Assembly: GCF_000830005.1 (NCBI RefSeq)
Contig: NZ_CP010407.1
Location: 1,898,501 to 1,962,500, forward strand
Reading direction: 5' to 3'
DNA length: 64,000 nt
From: Streptomyces vietnamensis
GTDB lineage: Bacteria > Actinomycetota > Actinomycetes > Streptomycetales > Streptomycetaceae
The position numbers and the translations under genes are program-made. Shown piece after piece: positions 26,059 to 35,342 of the stretch. How positions within the stretch are numbered: position 1 is the stretch's first letter; every line of letters starts with the position of its first letter. Below the pieces are notes generated by a model that made no database searches, had not been told where the DNA came from, and saw only the letters and a program-made list of their open reading frames with translations.

Positions 26059-27303
26059 TTACATGCCGACTTCCTTCATCAGCATGCCGACCTCGGTGTT
26101 GGTCAGGCGGCGCAGCCAGCCCGACTTCTGGTCGCCCAGGGCGATCGGGCCGAAGGCGGTGCGGACCAGCTTCTCGACCGGGAAGCCCGCCTCGGCGAGC
26201 ATCCGGCGCACGATGTGCTTGCGGCCCTCGTGGAGGGTGACCTCGACCAGGTAGTTCTTGCCGGTCTGCTCGACGACGCGGAAGTGGTCGGCGCGCGCGT
26301 AGCCGTCCTCCAGCTGGATGCCTTCCTTCAGGCGCCGGCCGACCTCGCGGGGCAGCGGGCCGGTGATGGCGGCCAGGTAGGTCTTCTTCACGCCGTACTT
26401 CGGGTGCGTGAGGCGGTGGGCCAGCTCGCCGTGGTTGGTGAGCAGGATGATGCCCTCGGTCTCCGTGTCGAGCCGGCCGACGTGGAACAGCCGGGTCTCG
26501 CGGTTGGTGACGTAGTCGCCGAGGCACTGGCGGCCGTCCGGGTCCTCCATGGTGGAGACGACACCGGAGGGCTTGTTCAGCGCGAAGAAGAGGTACGACT
26601 GGGTGGCGACGGTCAGGCCGTCCACCTTGATCTCGTCCTTCTCCGGGTCGACGCGCATGCCCTGCTCGAGGACGATCTCGCCGTTGACCTCGACGCGGGC
26701 CTGCTCGATGAGCTCCTCGCAGGCGCGCCGCGAGCCCATGCCGGCGCGGGCGAGGACCTTCTGCAGCCGCTCGCCCTCCTGCTCGGCGCCGGGGAAGGTC
26801 TTCGGGAGCTTGATCTCGGGCTTGCCGGCGTACCGCTCCCGGTTGCGCTCCTCCGCGCGGGCGTCGTACTCGCGCGAGCGGGCGGGCGCCGTACGGCCGC
26901 CGCCGCGCTGCGGGGACTGCCGCGGGCCGCCCTTGGCGCCGCCGCGCGCGGCCGCGCCACGCCCGCGCTTGGGGGCCTCCGAGGAGCCGCCGGGGCTGTA
27001 GCGCTCGTCGTAGGTGCGCTCCTCCGGGCGCGCCTTGCGCGGGCTGGAGCCGGTCGGCCGACCGCCGCCCTGACCCGGACGCCCGCCGGCACCCTGGCCG
27101 GGGCGCCCGCCGCCCTGGCCCGGGCGTCCGCCGCCCTGGCCCTGACGGTCGTCGCGGCCGTTGCCGGCGCCGCGGTAGTTCCCGCGTCCGCCGCCACCGC
27201 CGCTGTTGCCGCGGCCTCCGCCGCTGCCGCCGCGGCCGCCGCTGTTGCCACCACGGCTCCCGCCGTTGTTTCCGCTGCTGTTCCTGCCGCTGCTGCTTCG
27301 CAT
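26059..27303 (-). CDS. rluB: 23S rRNA pseudouridine synthase, RluB/RsuA type, with Gly/Arg-rich N-terminus
   Basis: The 414-residue protein has three parts. Residues 1-155 are a disordered Gly/Arg/Ser-rich extension with GGRPGQGGG repeats. An S4 RNA-binding domain lies at about 177-225 (LQKVLARAGMGSRRACEELIE). The pseudouridine synthase domain contains FHVGRLDTETEGIILLTN, with catalytic Asp279. It should modify a uridine in 23S rRNA. ATG 27303 shares one base with the scpB stop (TGATG), so it is translationally coupled, last in the operon. Confidence 0.93.
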   Translation of the reverse strand: MRSSSGRNSSGNNGGSRGGNSGGRGGSGGGRGNSGGGGGRGNYRGAGNGRDDRQGQGGGRPGQGGGRPGQGAGGRPGQGGGRPTGSSPRKARPEERTYDERYSPGGSSEAPKRGRGAAARGGAKGGPRQSPQRGGGRTAPARSREYDARAEERNRERYAGKPEIKLPKTFPGAEQEGERLQKVLARAGMGSRRACEELIEQARVEVNGEIVLEQGMRVDPEKDEIKVDGLTVATQSYLFFALNKPSGVVSTMEDPDGRQCLGDYVTNRETRLFHVGRLDTETEGIILLTNHGELAHRLTHPKYGVKKTYLAAITGPLPREVGRRLKEGIQLEDGYARADHFRVVEQTGKNYLVEVTLHEGRKHIVRRMLAEAGFPVEKLVRTAFGPIALGDQKSGWLRRLTNTEVGMLMKEVGM

Positions 27304-27896
27304 CAAAGTTCCGTCTTGTCGTCTACGTCTGCGTCCGGGTCGAACGACGGGACGCCTTCCAGGGAGTCCGGCTCGACCGCCTCGGCCTCGGGGAGGAAGG
27401 GGGCGAGCTCGGGGAGTTCGTCCAGGCCGCGCAGGCCCATCCGCTCCAGGAAGTAGTTCGTCGTCCTGTACAGGATCGCACCTGTTTCGGGTTCCGCGCC
27501 CGCCTCCTCCACGAGACCCCGCTGGAGGAGGGTCCGCATCACGCCGTCGCAGTTGACTCCGCGTACCGCCGAGACGCGGGAACGGCTGACGGGCTGGCGG
27601 TACGCGACCACCGCGAGGGTCTCCAGTGCCGCCTGGGTGAGCCGCGCCTGCTGCCCCTCCAGGACGAAGGCCTCGACGGCGGGGGCGAAGGCGGCGCGGG
27701 TGTAGTAGCGCCAGCCGCCGGCCACCCGCCGCAGCTCGAAGCCGCGGCCCTGGGCGGTGTACTCGTCGGCCAGCTCGTGCAGGGCGTCGGCCACCTCGCG
27801 CGGGGTGCGCTCCAGGACCTTGGCGAGGTGGGCCTCGGTGGCGGGCTCGTCGACGACCATGAGGACGGCTTCAAGGGCGGGCTTGAGGTCGCTCAT
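27303..27896 (-). CDS. scpB: Segregation and condensation protein B
   Basis: The 197-residue protein has the two winged-helix ScpB fold: LEAVLMVVDEPATEAHLAKVLE at the start and LTQAALETLAVVAYRQPVSRSRVSAVRGVNCDGVMRTLLQRG in the second domain. With ScpA it binds SMC to form condensin. It overlaps scpA by 4 bp (ATGA) and rluB by 1 bp. The acidic C-terminal tail is lineage-specific. Confidence 0.96.
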   Translation of the reverse strand: MSDLKPALEAVLMVVDEPATEAHLAKVLERTPREVADALHELADEYTAQGRGFELRRVAGGWRYYTRAAFAPAVEAFVLEGQQARLTQAALETLAVVAYRQPVSRSRVSAVRGVNCDGVMRTLLQRGLVEEAGAEPETGAILYRTTNYFLERMGLRGLDELPELAPFLPEAEAVEPDSLEGVPSFDPDADVDDKTEL

Positions 27897-28996
27897 GCGG
27901 TGGCCTCCTGGTCGAATTCGTCGGTCACGGCCGCGGACGGGTCGGTCTCCCCGCCGGTCCAGGAGACCACGAGGTCCCCGAGGGCGGTCTCCTGGTCGAG
28001 GGCGACGGCCTTCTCCCGGTAGAGCTCCAGGAGGGCGAGGAAGCGGGCGACGACGGTGAGGGTGTCGTCGGCGTCCTCGATCAGCTCCCGGAAGACGGCC
28101 GTCCCGCGCTCGCGGAGCAGCGCGACGACCACGGCGGCCTGGTCGCGGACGCTGACGAGCGGGGCGTGGATGTGGTCGACGTACACCTGGGGCTCGGCCT
28201 TGGGCTGCATGGCCTTGACGGCCAGCTTGGCGAAGCCCTCGGCGCCGATGGAGATGACGACCTCGGGGAGCAGCTCGGCGTGGTGCGGTTCGAGTCCGAC
28301 GGTACGGGGGTGGCGGCGGCCCTCGGTCTCCCAGCGCTCCTCGAAGATCGCGGCGATCTGCTTGTACGCGCGGTACTGGAGGAGCCGGGCGAAGAGCAGG
28401 TCGCGGGCCTCCAGGAGGGCGAGGTCGGCCTCGTCCTCCACCTCGGCGGCGGGGAGCAGCCGGGCGGCCTTGAGGTCGAGCAGGGTGGCGGCGACGACGA
28501 GGAACTCGGTGGTCTGGTCGAGGTCCCCGTCGGGCCCGAGGGCCCGCAGGTGCGCCATGAACTCGTCGGTGACCTGGGAGAGGGCGACCTCGGTGACGTC
28601 GAGCTTGTGCTTGGTGATCAGCTGGAGGAGCAGGTCGAAGGGCCCCTCGAAGTTGGAGAGCCGCACGGTGAACCGCCCGTCACGGCCCTCGGGCCCGTCA
28701 CCGCCGGGGACGGTGTCCTCACGGGGCCGGGCAGACTCCCCCGACACCCCTCCGAGGGCCTCGGAGGCCCCGGAACCGGGCTCGGCCGGCCGCGGGGGCG
28801 TGCCGTCCTCCGGGCCGGACGTCCCGGCCGGCGCCGGGTGCTCCGTCTCGGACGGGTGATCCGCCCCGGACAGGGGATCCGGCCCCGACTGGGGCCGCGG
28901 GGCCTCTGGAGGCGCCGTCCCCGTCGGCTCGCCCGGGCCGCGGCCCAGGAGGCGGCGGCGCGGTGGGCGGGACGTTTCGTCGGGGGTGTGGTGCAT
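27893..28996 (-). CDS. scpA: Segregation and condensation protein A
   Basis: The 367-residue kleisin has a Pro/Gly/Glu-rich extension of about 105 residues, then the ScpA domain: RFTVRLSNFEGPFDLLLQLITKHKLDVTEVALSQVTDEFMAHL (SMC neck binding), LLDLKAARLLP, and a C-terminal winged helix that binds the SMC cap. It bridges the SMC heads. The gene is 45 bp downstream of the RHH-like gene in the ParA operon. Confidence 0.96.
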   Translation of the reverse strand: MHHTPDETSRPPRRRLLGRGPGEPTGTAPPEAPRPQSGPDPLSGADHPSETEHPAPAGTSGPEDGTPPRPAEPGSGASEALGGVSGESARPREDTVPGGDGPEGRDGRFTVRLSNFEGPFDLLLQLITKHKLDVTEVALSQVTDEFMAHLRALGPDGDLDQTTEFLVVAATLLDLKAARLLPAAEVEDEADLALLEARDLLFARLLQYRAYKQIAAIFEERWETEGRRHPRTVGLEPHHAELLPEVVISIGAEGFAKLAVKAMQPKAEPQVYVDHIHAPLVSVRDQAAVVVALLRERGTAVFRELIEDADDTLTVVARFLALLELYREKAVALDQETALGDLVVSWTGGETDPSAAVTDEFDQEATA

Positions 28997-29041
28997 GGGG
29001 GTCCAGGGGGAACGAGGAGGACGGCAGCCCGCAGGCTACCG

Positions 29042-29545
29042 TCAGCGGCCGCGCAGACGGCGGACGAGGATGCTCGCGTCGCCGCGGGACTCCAGGTCCG
29101 CCAGGACGACCGCGACGGCCTCCCGGACGATCCGGCCCCGGTCGACGGCGAGACCGTGCTCACCGCGCAGGACGAGCCGGGCGTGCTCCAGGTCCATCAG
29201 CTCCTCGGCGGAGACGTAGACCGTGATCTTCTCGTCGTGGCGCTCGCGGCCGCTGGGCCGCCGGTTCGCGGTGCGGCCGCCGCGCCGCCGGGCCGCCGCG
29301 GGGGCGGGCACCGAGGCGCCGGGCGCGGCCTTGGCGGCCGGTCCCTCGGGCTCGGCCGTGCGGGCGCGCGGCTCCGCGGCCTCGGAGTCCGCCGGAGCGT
29401 GCTCCGCGGAGCCCTCGGCCGCCGCCGTGTCGCTCTCGGCCGCCGGTGCGGGGACCGCGCGGCGGGGTGCGGACGCCTGGAGCGCCGTCCCCCCGGTCGT
29501 ACGGAAGAGTTCGTCGGCTCCGGGCAGACTCACTCGGCGTGACAC
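29042..29545 (-). CDS. Hypothetical ParA-operon protein with RHH-like C-terminus
   Basis: The 167-residue protein has a disordered Ala/Pro-rich first 100 residues. A C-terminal domain (about 103-165) reads KITVYVSAEELMDLEHARLVLRGEHGLAVDRGRIVREAVAVVLADLE: one strand then two helices, like ribbon-helix-helix DNA-binding or partner proteins. GTG start at 29545 lies 16 bp inside the parA 3' end. Position between a ParA ATPase and ScpA suggests an adaptor, possibly DNA-binding. No named family recognised. Confidence 0.8.
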   Translation of the reverse strand: MSRRVSLPGADELFRTTGGTALQASAPRRAVPAPAAESDTAAAEGSAEHAPADSEAAEPRARTAEPEGPAAKAAPGASVPAPAAARRRGGRTANRRPSGRERHDEKITVYVSAEELMDLEHARLVLRGEHGLAVDRGRIVREAVAVVLADLESRGDASILVRRLRGR

Positions 29546-30663
29546 CGGGCGAGCACCTCCCTGGCGAGCTGACGGTAGGCGGCGGCGCCCACGGAGTTGG
29601 AGGCGTACGTGGTGATGGGCTCGCCGGCGACCGTGGTCTCCGGGAAGCGCACGGTCCGCCCGATGACCGTGTGGTACACGTGGTCGTCGAAGGCCTCGAC
29701 GACGCGCGCGAGGACCTCACGGCTGTGCACGGTCCGGGAGTCGTACATCGTGGCGAGGATGCCGTCGAGCTCCAGCTCGGGGTTGAGCCGCTCCTGGACC
29801 TTCTCGATGGTCTCGGTGAGCAGCGCGACACCGCGCAGCGCGAAGAACTCGCATTCCAGCGGCACGATGACCTTGTGAGCGGCCGTCAGGGCGTTCACGG
29901 TCAGCAGGCCGAGCGAGGGCTGACAGTCGATCACGATGTAGTCGTAGTCGTTCATCAGCGGCTTCAGGGCGCGCTGGAGCGTCGACTCGCGCGCGACCTC
30001 GCTGACCAACTGGACTTCGGCGGCCGAGAGGTCGATGTTGCTCGGCAGCAGGTCCATGTTGGGCACGGCGGTCTTGAGGAGCACCTCGTCCGCCGACATG
30101 CCCCGCTCCATGAGCAGGTTGTAGACGGTGAGGTCGAGCTCCATCGGGTTCACGCCGAGGCCGACCGACAGGGCTCCCTGCGGGTCGAAGTCGACGAGCA
30201 GCACCCGTCGTCCGTACTCGGCGAGTGCGGCGCCCAGGTTGATGGTCGACGTGGTCTTGCCGACGCCGCCCTTCTGGTTGCACATCGCGATGATCTTCGC
30301 GGGTCCGTGGTCGGTCAGGGGACCCGGGATCGGGAAGTACGGCAGGGGCCGTCCGGTGGGGCCGATCCGCTCGCGGCGCTGGCGGGCAGCGTCGGGTGCG
30401 AGGGTGGCCGCGTACTCCGGGTCGGGCTCGTACTCGGCGTCGGGGTCGTAGAAGTGCCCCTCGGGCACCTCGTCGTAGGCGGCGAAGTGGGTGGACTCTC
30501 GGCCCATCTCGTTGCCGGCCGTGGCGTTCACGTGTAGGCCGTCCATCGTCTTCATCGTGTGGGCACTCGTCATGGGCTGGTGCGTCGCGAAGGTCCGCAC
30601 CGCGACGGAGCCGATCGGGGCACCTGGCGCACCGCTCCCGGGAGTAAATGTCGACTCATTCAC
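29530..30663 (-). CDS. ParA/Soj-family ATPase
   Basis: The 377-residue protein has about 105 extra N-terminal residues rich in acidic and Pro residues. The deviant Walker A KGGVGKTTSTINLGAALA, DFDPQGALSVGLG and DYIVIDCQPSLGLLTVNAL follow. ParA dimers bind DNA nonspecifically and position cargo. With no parB next to it and scpA-scpB downstream, it is a second, non-classical ParA distinct from the oriC parAB locus. The GTG start at 30663 is preceded by AAGGAGG. First gene of a five-gene operon. Confidence 0.9.
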   Translation of the reverse strand: MNESTFTPGSGAPGAPIGSVAVRTFATHQPMTSAHTMKTMDGLHVNATAGNEMGRESTHFAAYDEVPEGHFYDPDAEYEPDPEYAATLAPDAARQRRERIGPTGRPLPYFPIPGPLTDHGPAKIIAMCNQKGGVGKTTSTINLGAALAEYGRRVLLVDFDPQGALSVGLGVNPMELDLTVYNLLMERGMSADEVLLKTAVPNMDLLPSNIDLSAAEVQLVSEVARESTLQRALKPLMNDYDYIVIDCQPSLGLLTVNALTAAHKVIVPLECEFFALRGVALLTETIEKVQERLNPELELDGILATMYDSRTVHSREVLARVVEAFDDHVYHTVIGRTVRFPETTVAGEPITTYASNSVGAAAYRQLAREVLARCHAE

Positions 30664-31016
30664 AAGTCGTCTTACCTCCTTGGATGTGACCAGGAACATT
30701 TATCGATAGGTCAGCGTGGCACCATGCCGACGGTTGGCGACTCTATGGCGTGTCACCGCTCCGCAGCAACACAATCCGCCGGACCCGGCCCGATGTGTCG
30801 GCAACCGAACACGTCTCTGTCAAGGGTGCGCAGGCATGCATCCACACGTTTCAGGGGTGTGCGAAACGGTTAAAGGGTTACGTTCGAGGCGAGTTGCCCG
30901 AACGTTTCGGCGGGCGCCGAGACACGGCCGGCCGGACCTTGTCGAACAAGGTCCGGCCGGGTGCGTGATATTGACGGCACGCGTTGACGGGGACGGCGTC
31001 AACGGGCCTTCGGGGG
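30664..31016. other. Intergenic region between ald stop and parA start
   Basis: These 353 bases hold the ald terminator (30928-30960) and the upstream region of the ParA operon, including a lower-GC stretch near 30690-30890 with TTATCGATAG. No gene seen. Confidence 0.6.
30928..30960 (-). terminator. Hairpin terminator of ald
   Basis: CCGGCCGGACCTTGT and ACAAGGTCCGGCCGG form a 15-bp perfect stem with a 3-nt loop (CGA), 57 bp past the ald stop. Confidence 0.85.
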
Positions 31017-32132
31017 TCAGGCCAGGAGGCTGGCGAGCTCGACGTGCTCGAGGCCGTGCGCCTCGGCGACCTCCTTGTAAACCACCTTGCCGTCATGGGT
31101 GTTGAGGCCCAGGGCGAGGGCGGAGTCGCGGCGCAGCGCCTCGACCCAGCCGTTGTTCGCCAGCGACACGATGTAGGGCAGCGTGGCGTTGGTGAGGGCG
31201 TAGGTGGAGGTGTTCGGGACGGCGCCCGGCATGTTCGCCACGCAGTAGAAGATCGAGTTGTGGACCTGGAAGGTCGGCTCGGCGTGGGTGGTCGGGTGCG
31301 AGTCCTCGAAGCAGCCGCCCTGGTCGATCGCAATGTCGACAAGGACACTTCCGGGCTTCATCTTGGCGACGAGCTCGTTGGTGACCAGCTTCGGGGCCTT
31401 GGCGCCCGGGATGAGGACGGCGCCGATGACGAGGTCGGCCTCGACGACGGCCTTCTCCAGCTCGAAGGCGTTGGAGACGATCGTCTTGACCTTCGTGCCG
31501 AAGATCTTGTCGGCCTCGCGGAGCTTGTTGATGTCGCGGTCGAGCAGGGTCACGTGGAAGCCCAGGCCGATGGCGATCTGCACGGCGTTCCAGCCGGAGA
31601 CGCCGCCGCCGATGACGACGCACTCGCCGGCGTGGGTGCCGGGGACGCCGCCGGGGAGGACGCCGCGGCCGCCGACCGAGCGCATCAGGTGGTAGGCGCC
31701 GACCTGCGGGGCCAGGCGGCCCGCGACCTCGGACATCGGGGCGAGCAGCGGGAGCGCGCGGTTCGCGGTCTCGACCGTCTCGTACGCGATGGCGGTGGTG
31801 CCGGACGCCAGGAGCGCGTCCGTGCACTCCTTGGAGGCGGCGAGGTGCAGGTAGGTGAAGAGGGTCTGGTCCTTGCGGAGGCGGTGGTACTCCTCCGCGA
31901 TGGGCTCCTTGACCTTGAGCAGCAGGTCGGCGGTGGCCCAGACCTCGTCGGCGGTGGCGAGGATCTCGGCGCCGGCGGCGACGTACTCCTCGTCCGTGAT
32001 CGAGGAGCCGACACCGGCGTTCTGCTCGATGAAGACCTGGTGGCCGTTGCGGACGAGCTCGTGGACACCGGCAGGGGTGATGGCCACACGGAACTCGTTG
32101 TTCTTGACCTCGCGGGGGATGCCGACCTTCAT
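31017..32132 (-). CDS. ald: Alanine dehydrogenase
   Basis: The 371-residue NAD enzyme starts [20 protein letters not shown] with the substrate Arg and Lys region. It continues with [14 protein letters not shown] (catalytic His) and [21 protein letters not shown] (Rossmann nucleotide site). It reversibly deaminates L-alanine to pyruvate and ammonia. Length is standard. Monocistronic: its own terminator follows, and a 146-bp gap lies upstream. Confidence 0.97.
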   Translation of the reverse strand: MKVGIPREVKNNEFRVAITPAGVHELVRNGHQVFIEQNAGVGSSITDEEYVAAGAEILATADEVWATADLLLKVKEPIAEEYHRLRKDQTLFTYLHLAASKECTDALLASGTTAIAYETVETANRALPLLAPMSEVAGRLAPQVGAYHLMRSVGGRGVLPGGVPGTHAGECVVIGGGVSGWNAVQIAIGLGFHVTLLDRDINKLREADKIFGTKVKTIVSNAFELEKAVVEADLVIGAVLIPGAKAPKLVTNELVAKMKPGSVLVDIAIDQGGCFEDSHPTTHAEPTFQVHNSIFYCVANMPGAVPNTSTYALTNATLPYIVSLANNGWVEALRRDSALALGLNTHDGKVVYKEVAEAHGLEHVELASLLA

Positions 32133-32278
32133 CGTCGATCACGGTCCTTGAATCAGGGGGATAACTGGGGCACTGCGATACATACCCGGATGCACTGCAG
32201 CGCACCGGGGCAGACCACGTTCGAACGCGGCGCACCCAGTCTAATGAAGGAGTTCCCGCTGTCTAGCCTTTCAAAGTA

Positions 32279-34264
32279 CTAATCTTCGACGGAGCCACTG
32301 CGGATTTCGTAGGCTGACGGTTCCGTTTCCAGGAGTCTTTCCGCCGCGGACCGGTGCAGCCCGGCGGCCGCGGGGTCGCCGAGCCGGTCGAGGGTGTCGG
32401 CGAGACGCAGCTGGAGCGCGGCCTGCAGCCGCGTGTCCTGGGCCCGGCGGGCCCACTCCACCGCTTCCTCGCAGGTCCGCAGGGATTCCTCGGGCCGTCC
32501 GGCGTACTCCTGGACCCGGGCCGCCTCGCTCAACGCCCTTGCGTAGCCCGGGAGATCGGAGAGCCTCCGGTAGCCGGCCGCGGCGGCCCGCCAGCTCCGC
32601 AGGGCCTCCCCGTACCGCCCCGCATAGGTCTGTACGGCTCCGAGGCGGGCGTACAGCCGGGCCTGGTCGGCGCGCTCGTCCCGGGCGAGGCGCTGGGCGA
32701 GGGCCCGCCCGTACCAGTCGCCGGCCCGCTGCCAGTCCCCCAGCTCCTGATAGGAACCACCTACGGATTCCATTGCGCGACCGATGGCGTACGGGTCATT
32801 TGCTCTGCGTCCGGCATCCAAAGCCGACCGATATCGCAGCAGAGCGTCCTTCGTCCTGCCGGTCCTGGCGTCGAGATCGGCCAGGTTGAGCAGGGCGGCG
32901 GCCTGCTCGCGGTGCAGCCCGCGCCGTTCGGCCACGTCCAGGACGAGCCGGTGCAGGCCGTACAGCTCGGGGGCGGCGGCCTCGGCGCCCCGGTGCGCGG
33001 CGAGCGCCCTGACGAGCGAGGCGACGAGCCGGCGCGCAAGGGTGTCGAGCTCTCCGTCGGCCACGGCGAGCCGGGCGGAGGCGAGGAGCACGGCCTGCCG
33101 GGAGTCCAGCCAGGCGGCGGCCGCGGCCGCGCTCGGGAAACGCAGGGCACGCGGCAGCCCGGCCAGCTTCCGGCGGGCGGACGAGCCCTCGGGTTCGGTG
33201 ACCGCACGGCAGGACTGGAGGAGCCGTACGGTCCGCTCCAGCATCCGGGCCCGGGCGAGCTGCACCTCGGCGGGCCGGTCGCGCTCCTCCAGCTGGGCGC
33301 GAAGGAGGGGGACGAGATGCGCGCGCACCTCGTACTGTCCGTCCTCGCCGCCCGAGACGAGCCCCAGGGCGGCGAAGTCGGCGAGGGTCGTCGTGGCCGC
33401 CGAGACCGAGCAGCCGGCCAGGGCGGAGGCGGTGTGGGCGTCGGCCCGGCCCAGCGGGGCCAGGGCGAGGAATCGCAGTATCCGGGCGGCGGTGGCGGGC
33501 AGCGCCTCGTGGGCGAGCAGGAAGGCCCGGGTGAGGGGATCGCCGCTGAGCCCGCGCAGCCGCTTGGCGAGGTCGGCGACGGAGGCCTTCGGCTGGACGG
33601 ACAGCCAGCCGCCGGCGAGGACGACCGCGGCGGGCAGCCCCCCGCACTCCTCGACGAGGGTCTCGGCGGCCTGCGGGTCGACGGTGATGCGGACGGAGCC
33701 GGTGAAGGCGGTGAGGAGCTCGATGGCCGACTTGGGGTCGAGCCCGCCGAGGGTGCAGGGCCGTACGTCGGGGATGCCGGTGAGGGGCCCGCGGGCGACC
33801 CCGATGACCAGGGCGTCGGGGTTGTCGGGGATGAGGGGGTCGGCCTGCTCGGCGTCGACGGCGTCGTCGAGGAGCAGAACGGCCCGGCGGTCGGCGAGCG
33901 CGCCCCTGACGAGCTCGGTCAACTCGTCCTCCCCGGCCCCGGGGGGTTCGGCGACGCCGAGCGCGGCGAGCAGTTCCTGCGCGACCCGCGCGGTGGGGAC
34001 GGGGTCGCCGCCGGGCTCGGTGAGACGGGCGCGGAAGACTCCGTCGGGGTAACGGTCGGCGAGCCCGGCGGCCAGCTCCTCGGCGAGGGCGGTCCGTCCG
34101 GATCCGGGCTTGCCGGCGATGAGCAGGACCCGGGCGCGGGGCGCCTTGCGGCCGGTGAGGGTGTCGAGGCCGGTCCGCTCGATGTCGGCGCGCAGGGCCT
34201 TCAACTCCCGCTGCCGACCGAAGAACCGCCGGCTGCCGGCCGCCGCCACAGCCTGATCCGTCAC
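32279..34264 (-). CDS. NB-ARC-type ATPase with TPR repeats
   Basis: From the GTG at 34264 (GGGAG upstream) the product is 661 residues. An AfsR-like STAND ATPase domain (about 14-300) begins FFGRQRELKAL, with P-loop GKPGSGRT and Walker B RAVLLLDDAVD. A winged-helix part (ILRFLALAPLGRADAHTASALAG) follows, then TPR helices at about 440-650 (AALLNLADLDARTGRTKDALLRYRSALDAG and related). There is no SARP DNA-binding domain. The P-loop Lys is Arg. STAND ATPases act as signal switches; partner unknown. Confidence 0.85.
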   Translation of the reverse strand: MTDQAVAAAGSRRFFGRQRELKALRADIERTGLDTLTGRKAPRARVLLIAGKPGSGRTALAEELAAGLADRYPDGVFRARLTEPGGDPVPTARVAQELLAALGVAEPPGAGEDELTELVRGALADRRAVLLLDDAVDAEQADPLIPDNPDALVIGVARGPLTGIPDVRPCTLGGLDPKSAIELLTAFTGSVRITVDPQAAETLVEECGGLPAAVVLAGGWLSVQPKASVADLAKRLRGLSGDPLTRAFLLAHEALPATAARILRFLALAPLGRADAHTASALAGCSVSAATTTLADFAALGLVSGGEDGQYEVRAHLVPLLRAQLEERDRPAEVQLARARMLERTVRLLQSCRAVTEPEGSSARRKLAGLPRALRFPSAAAAAAWLDSRQAVLLASARLAVADGELDTLARRLVASLVRALAAHRGAEAAAPELYGLHRLVLDVAERRGLHREQAAALLNLADLDARTGRTKDALLRYRSALDAGRRANDPYAIGRAMESVGGSYQELGDWQRAGDWYGRALAQRLARDERADQARLYARLGAVQTYAGRYGEALRSWRAAAAGYRRLSDLPGYARALSEAARVQEYAGRPEESLRTCEEAVEWARRAQDTRLQAALQLRLADTLDRLGDPAAAGLHRSAAERLLETEPSAYEIRSGSVED

Positions 34265-34400
34265 GGGCCACGCTCCCGTCCACCTGCGCACGAGCCGATC
34301 CCGCGGGGGCTCCGCACGGGCGATTCCGAGCGTAGTTCAGGGCGGGAGGCGGACTTGGCGGAGCGCGGCGGACGAATCCCCCGATCGGATCAGCGGATCG

Positions 34401-35267
34401 TCACACCGGCAGGGCTGCGTGGGGCACGGAGGTCGTTCCGCGACCGGGCCACGCGAGGTCGTCCACGGCGAGGAACAGCTCGTCGGCCACGGCGGTGGGG
34501 GTCGCCCCGGTGAACGCCATGACCTCCCGGTGCAGATGGGACTGGTCGGCGTAACCGGTCTCGGCCGCGACGCGGGCCGCGCGGTCACCCGCGACCAGGC
34601 GGTGGGCGGCACGGTCGAAGCGGACCAGCTTCATGGCGCGCTTGGGCGGCAGGCCGAGCTGCGACCCGAACCGGGACCACAACCGCTTGCGGCTCCACCC
34701 GACCTCGGCCGCGAGTCCGTCGACCCGGGCCAGGCCATGGCCGGCGACCATCCGGCGCCAGACCCAGGCCACCTCCGGATCCACCGGCGGCCCCGCCTCG
34801 TACCGGCGGGCGAGCAGCGCGTCCGTCAGCGCGAAGCGAGCCTGCCACGACGATTCGTCATGGAGCCGCTCACGGATCCGTGACGCCTCCCTGCCCCACA
34901 CGTCCTCCAACGACACGACGGCGCCGTCCAGTTCGGCGGGCGGGACGCCCAGGACCGCGCCCGCGACCACCGGGGACAGACGCACCTGCACGCACTCGAC
35001 GTTCTCTCCCCGCGCCCACACCGCGCCTCCGGACCCGAGCCCGGACCCGGCGACGAAGCTCCCCCGCTGCAGGCGCCCCGCGGCACCGTCGAGGACGGGC
35101 GAACCGGCGCCGAACTCCAGCAGAAGCGTGACGGCCGGGTACGGGACGATCCGGAGCGCCTCCAGGTCACGGACGCGGAACCCGGCCATGCGGACACCGG
35201 CCACCCGGCTCGGCCCCTGCGGGCACGCGACACCCCACACCGCCGCACCGCGCGCGAAGGTCTGCAT
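34401..35267 (-). CDS. AraC-family transcriptional regulator
   Basis: The 288-residue protein begins MQTFARGAAVWGVACPQGPS. It has an AraC C-terminal DNA-binding domain: VDGLAAEVGWSRKRLWSRFGSQLGLPPKRAMKLVRFDRA and AAETGYADQSHLHREVMAFTGATPTA. The N-terminal region probably senses a ligand. It lies divergent to the alpha/beta hydrolase gene, 75 bp away, so it likely controls that gene and the monooxygenase. Confidence 0.9.
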   Translation of the reverse strand: MQTFARGAAVWGVACPQGPSRVAGVRMAGFRVRDLEALRIVPYPAVTLLLEFGAGSPVLDGAAGRLQRGSFVAGSGLGSGGAVWARGENVECVQVRLSPVVAGAVLGVPPAELDGAVVSLEDVWGREASRIRERLHDESSWQARFALTDALLARRYEAGPPVDPEVAWVWRRMVAGHGLARVDGLAAEVGWSRKRLWSRFGSQLGLPPKRAMKLVRFDRAAHRLVAGDRAARVAAETGYADQSHLHREVMAFTGATPTAVADELFLAVDDLAWPGRGTTSVPHAALPV

Positions 35268-35342
35268 GCCGCCATGGTACGAGCCGGCCAAGGGGAACAT
35301 TCGTCCAATACCCGGGCCCGTACCGGCGGAGACAGTGGGCCC

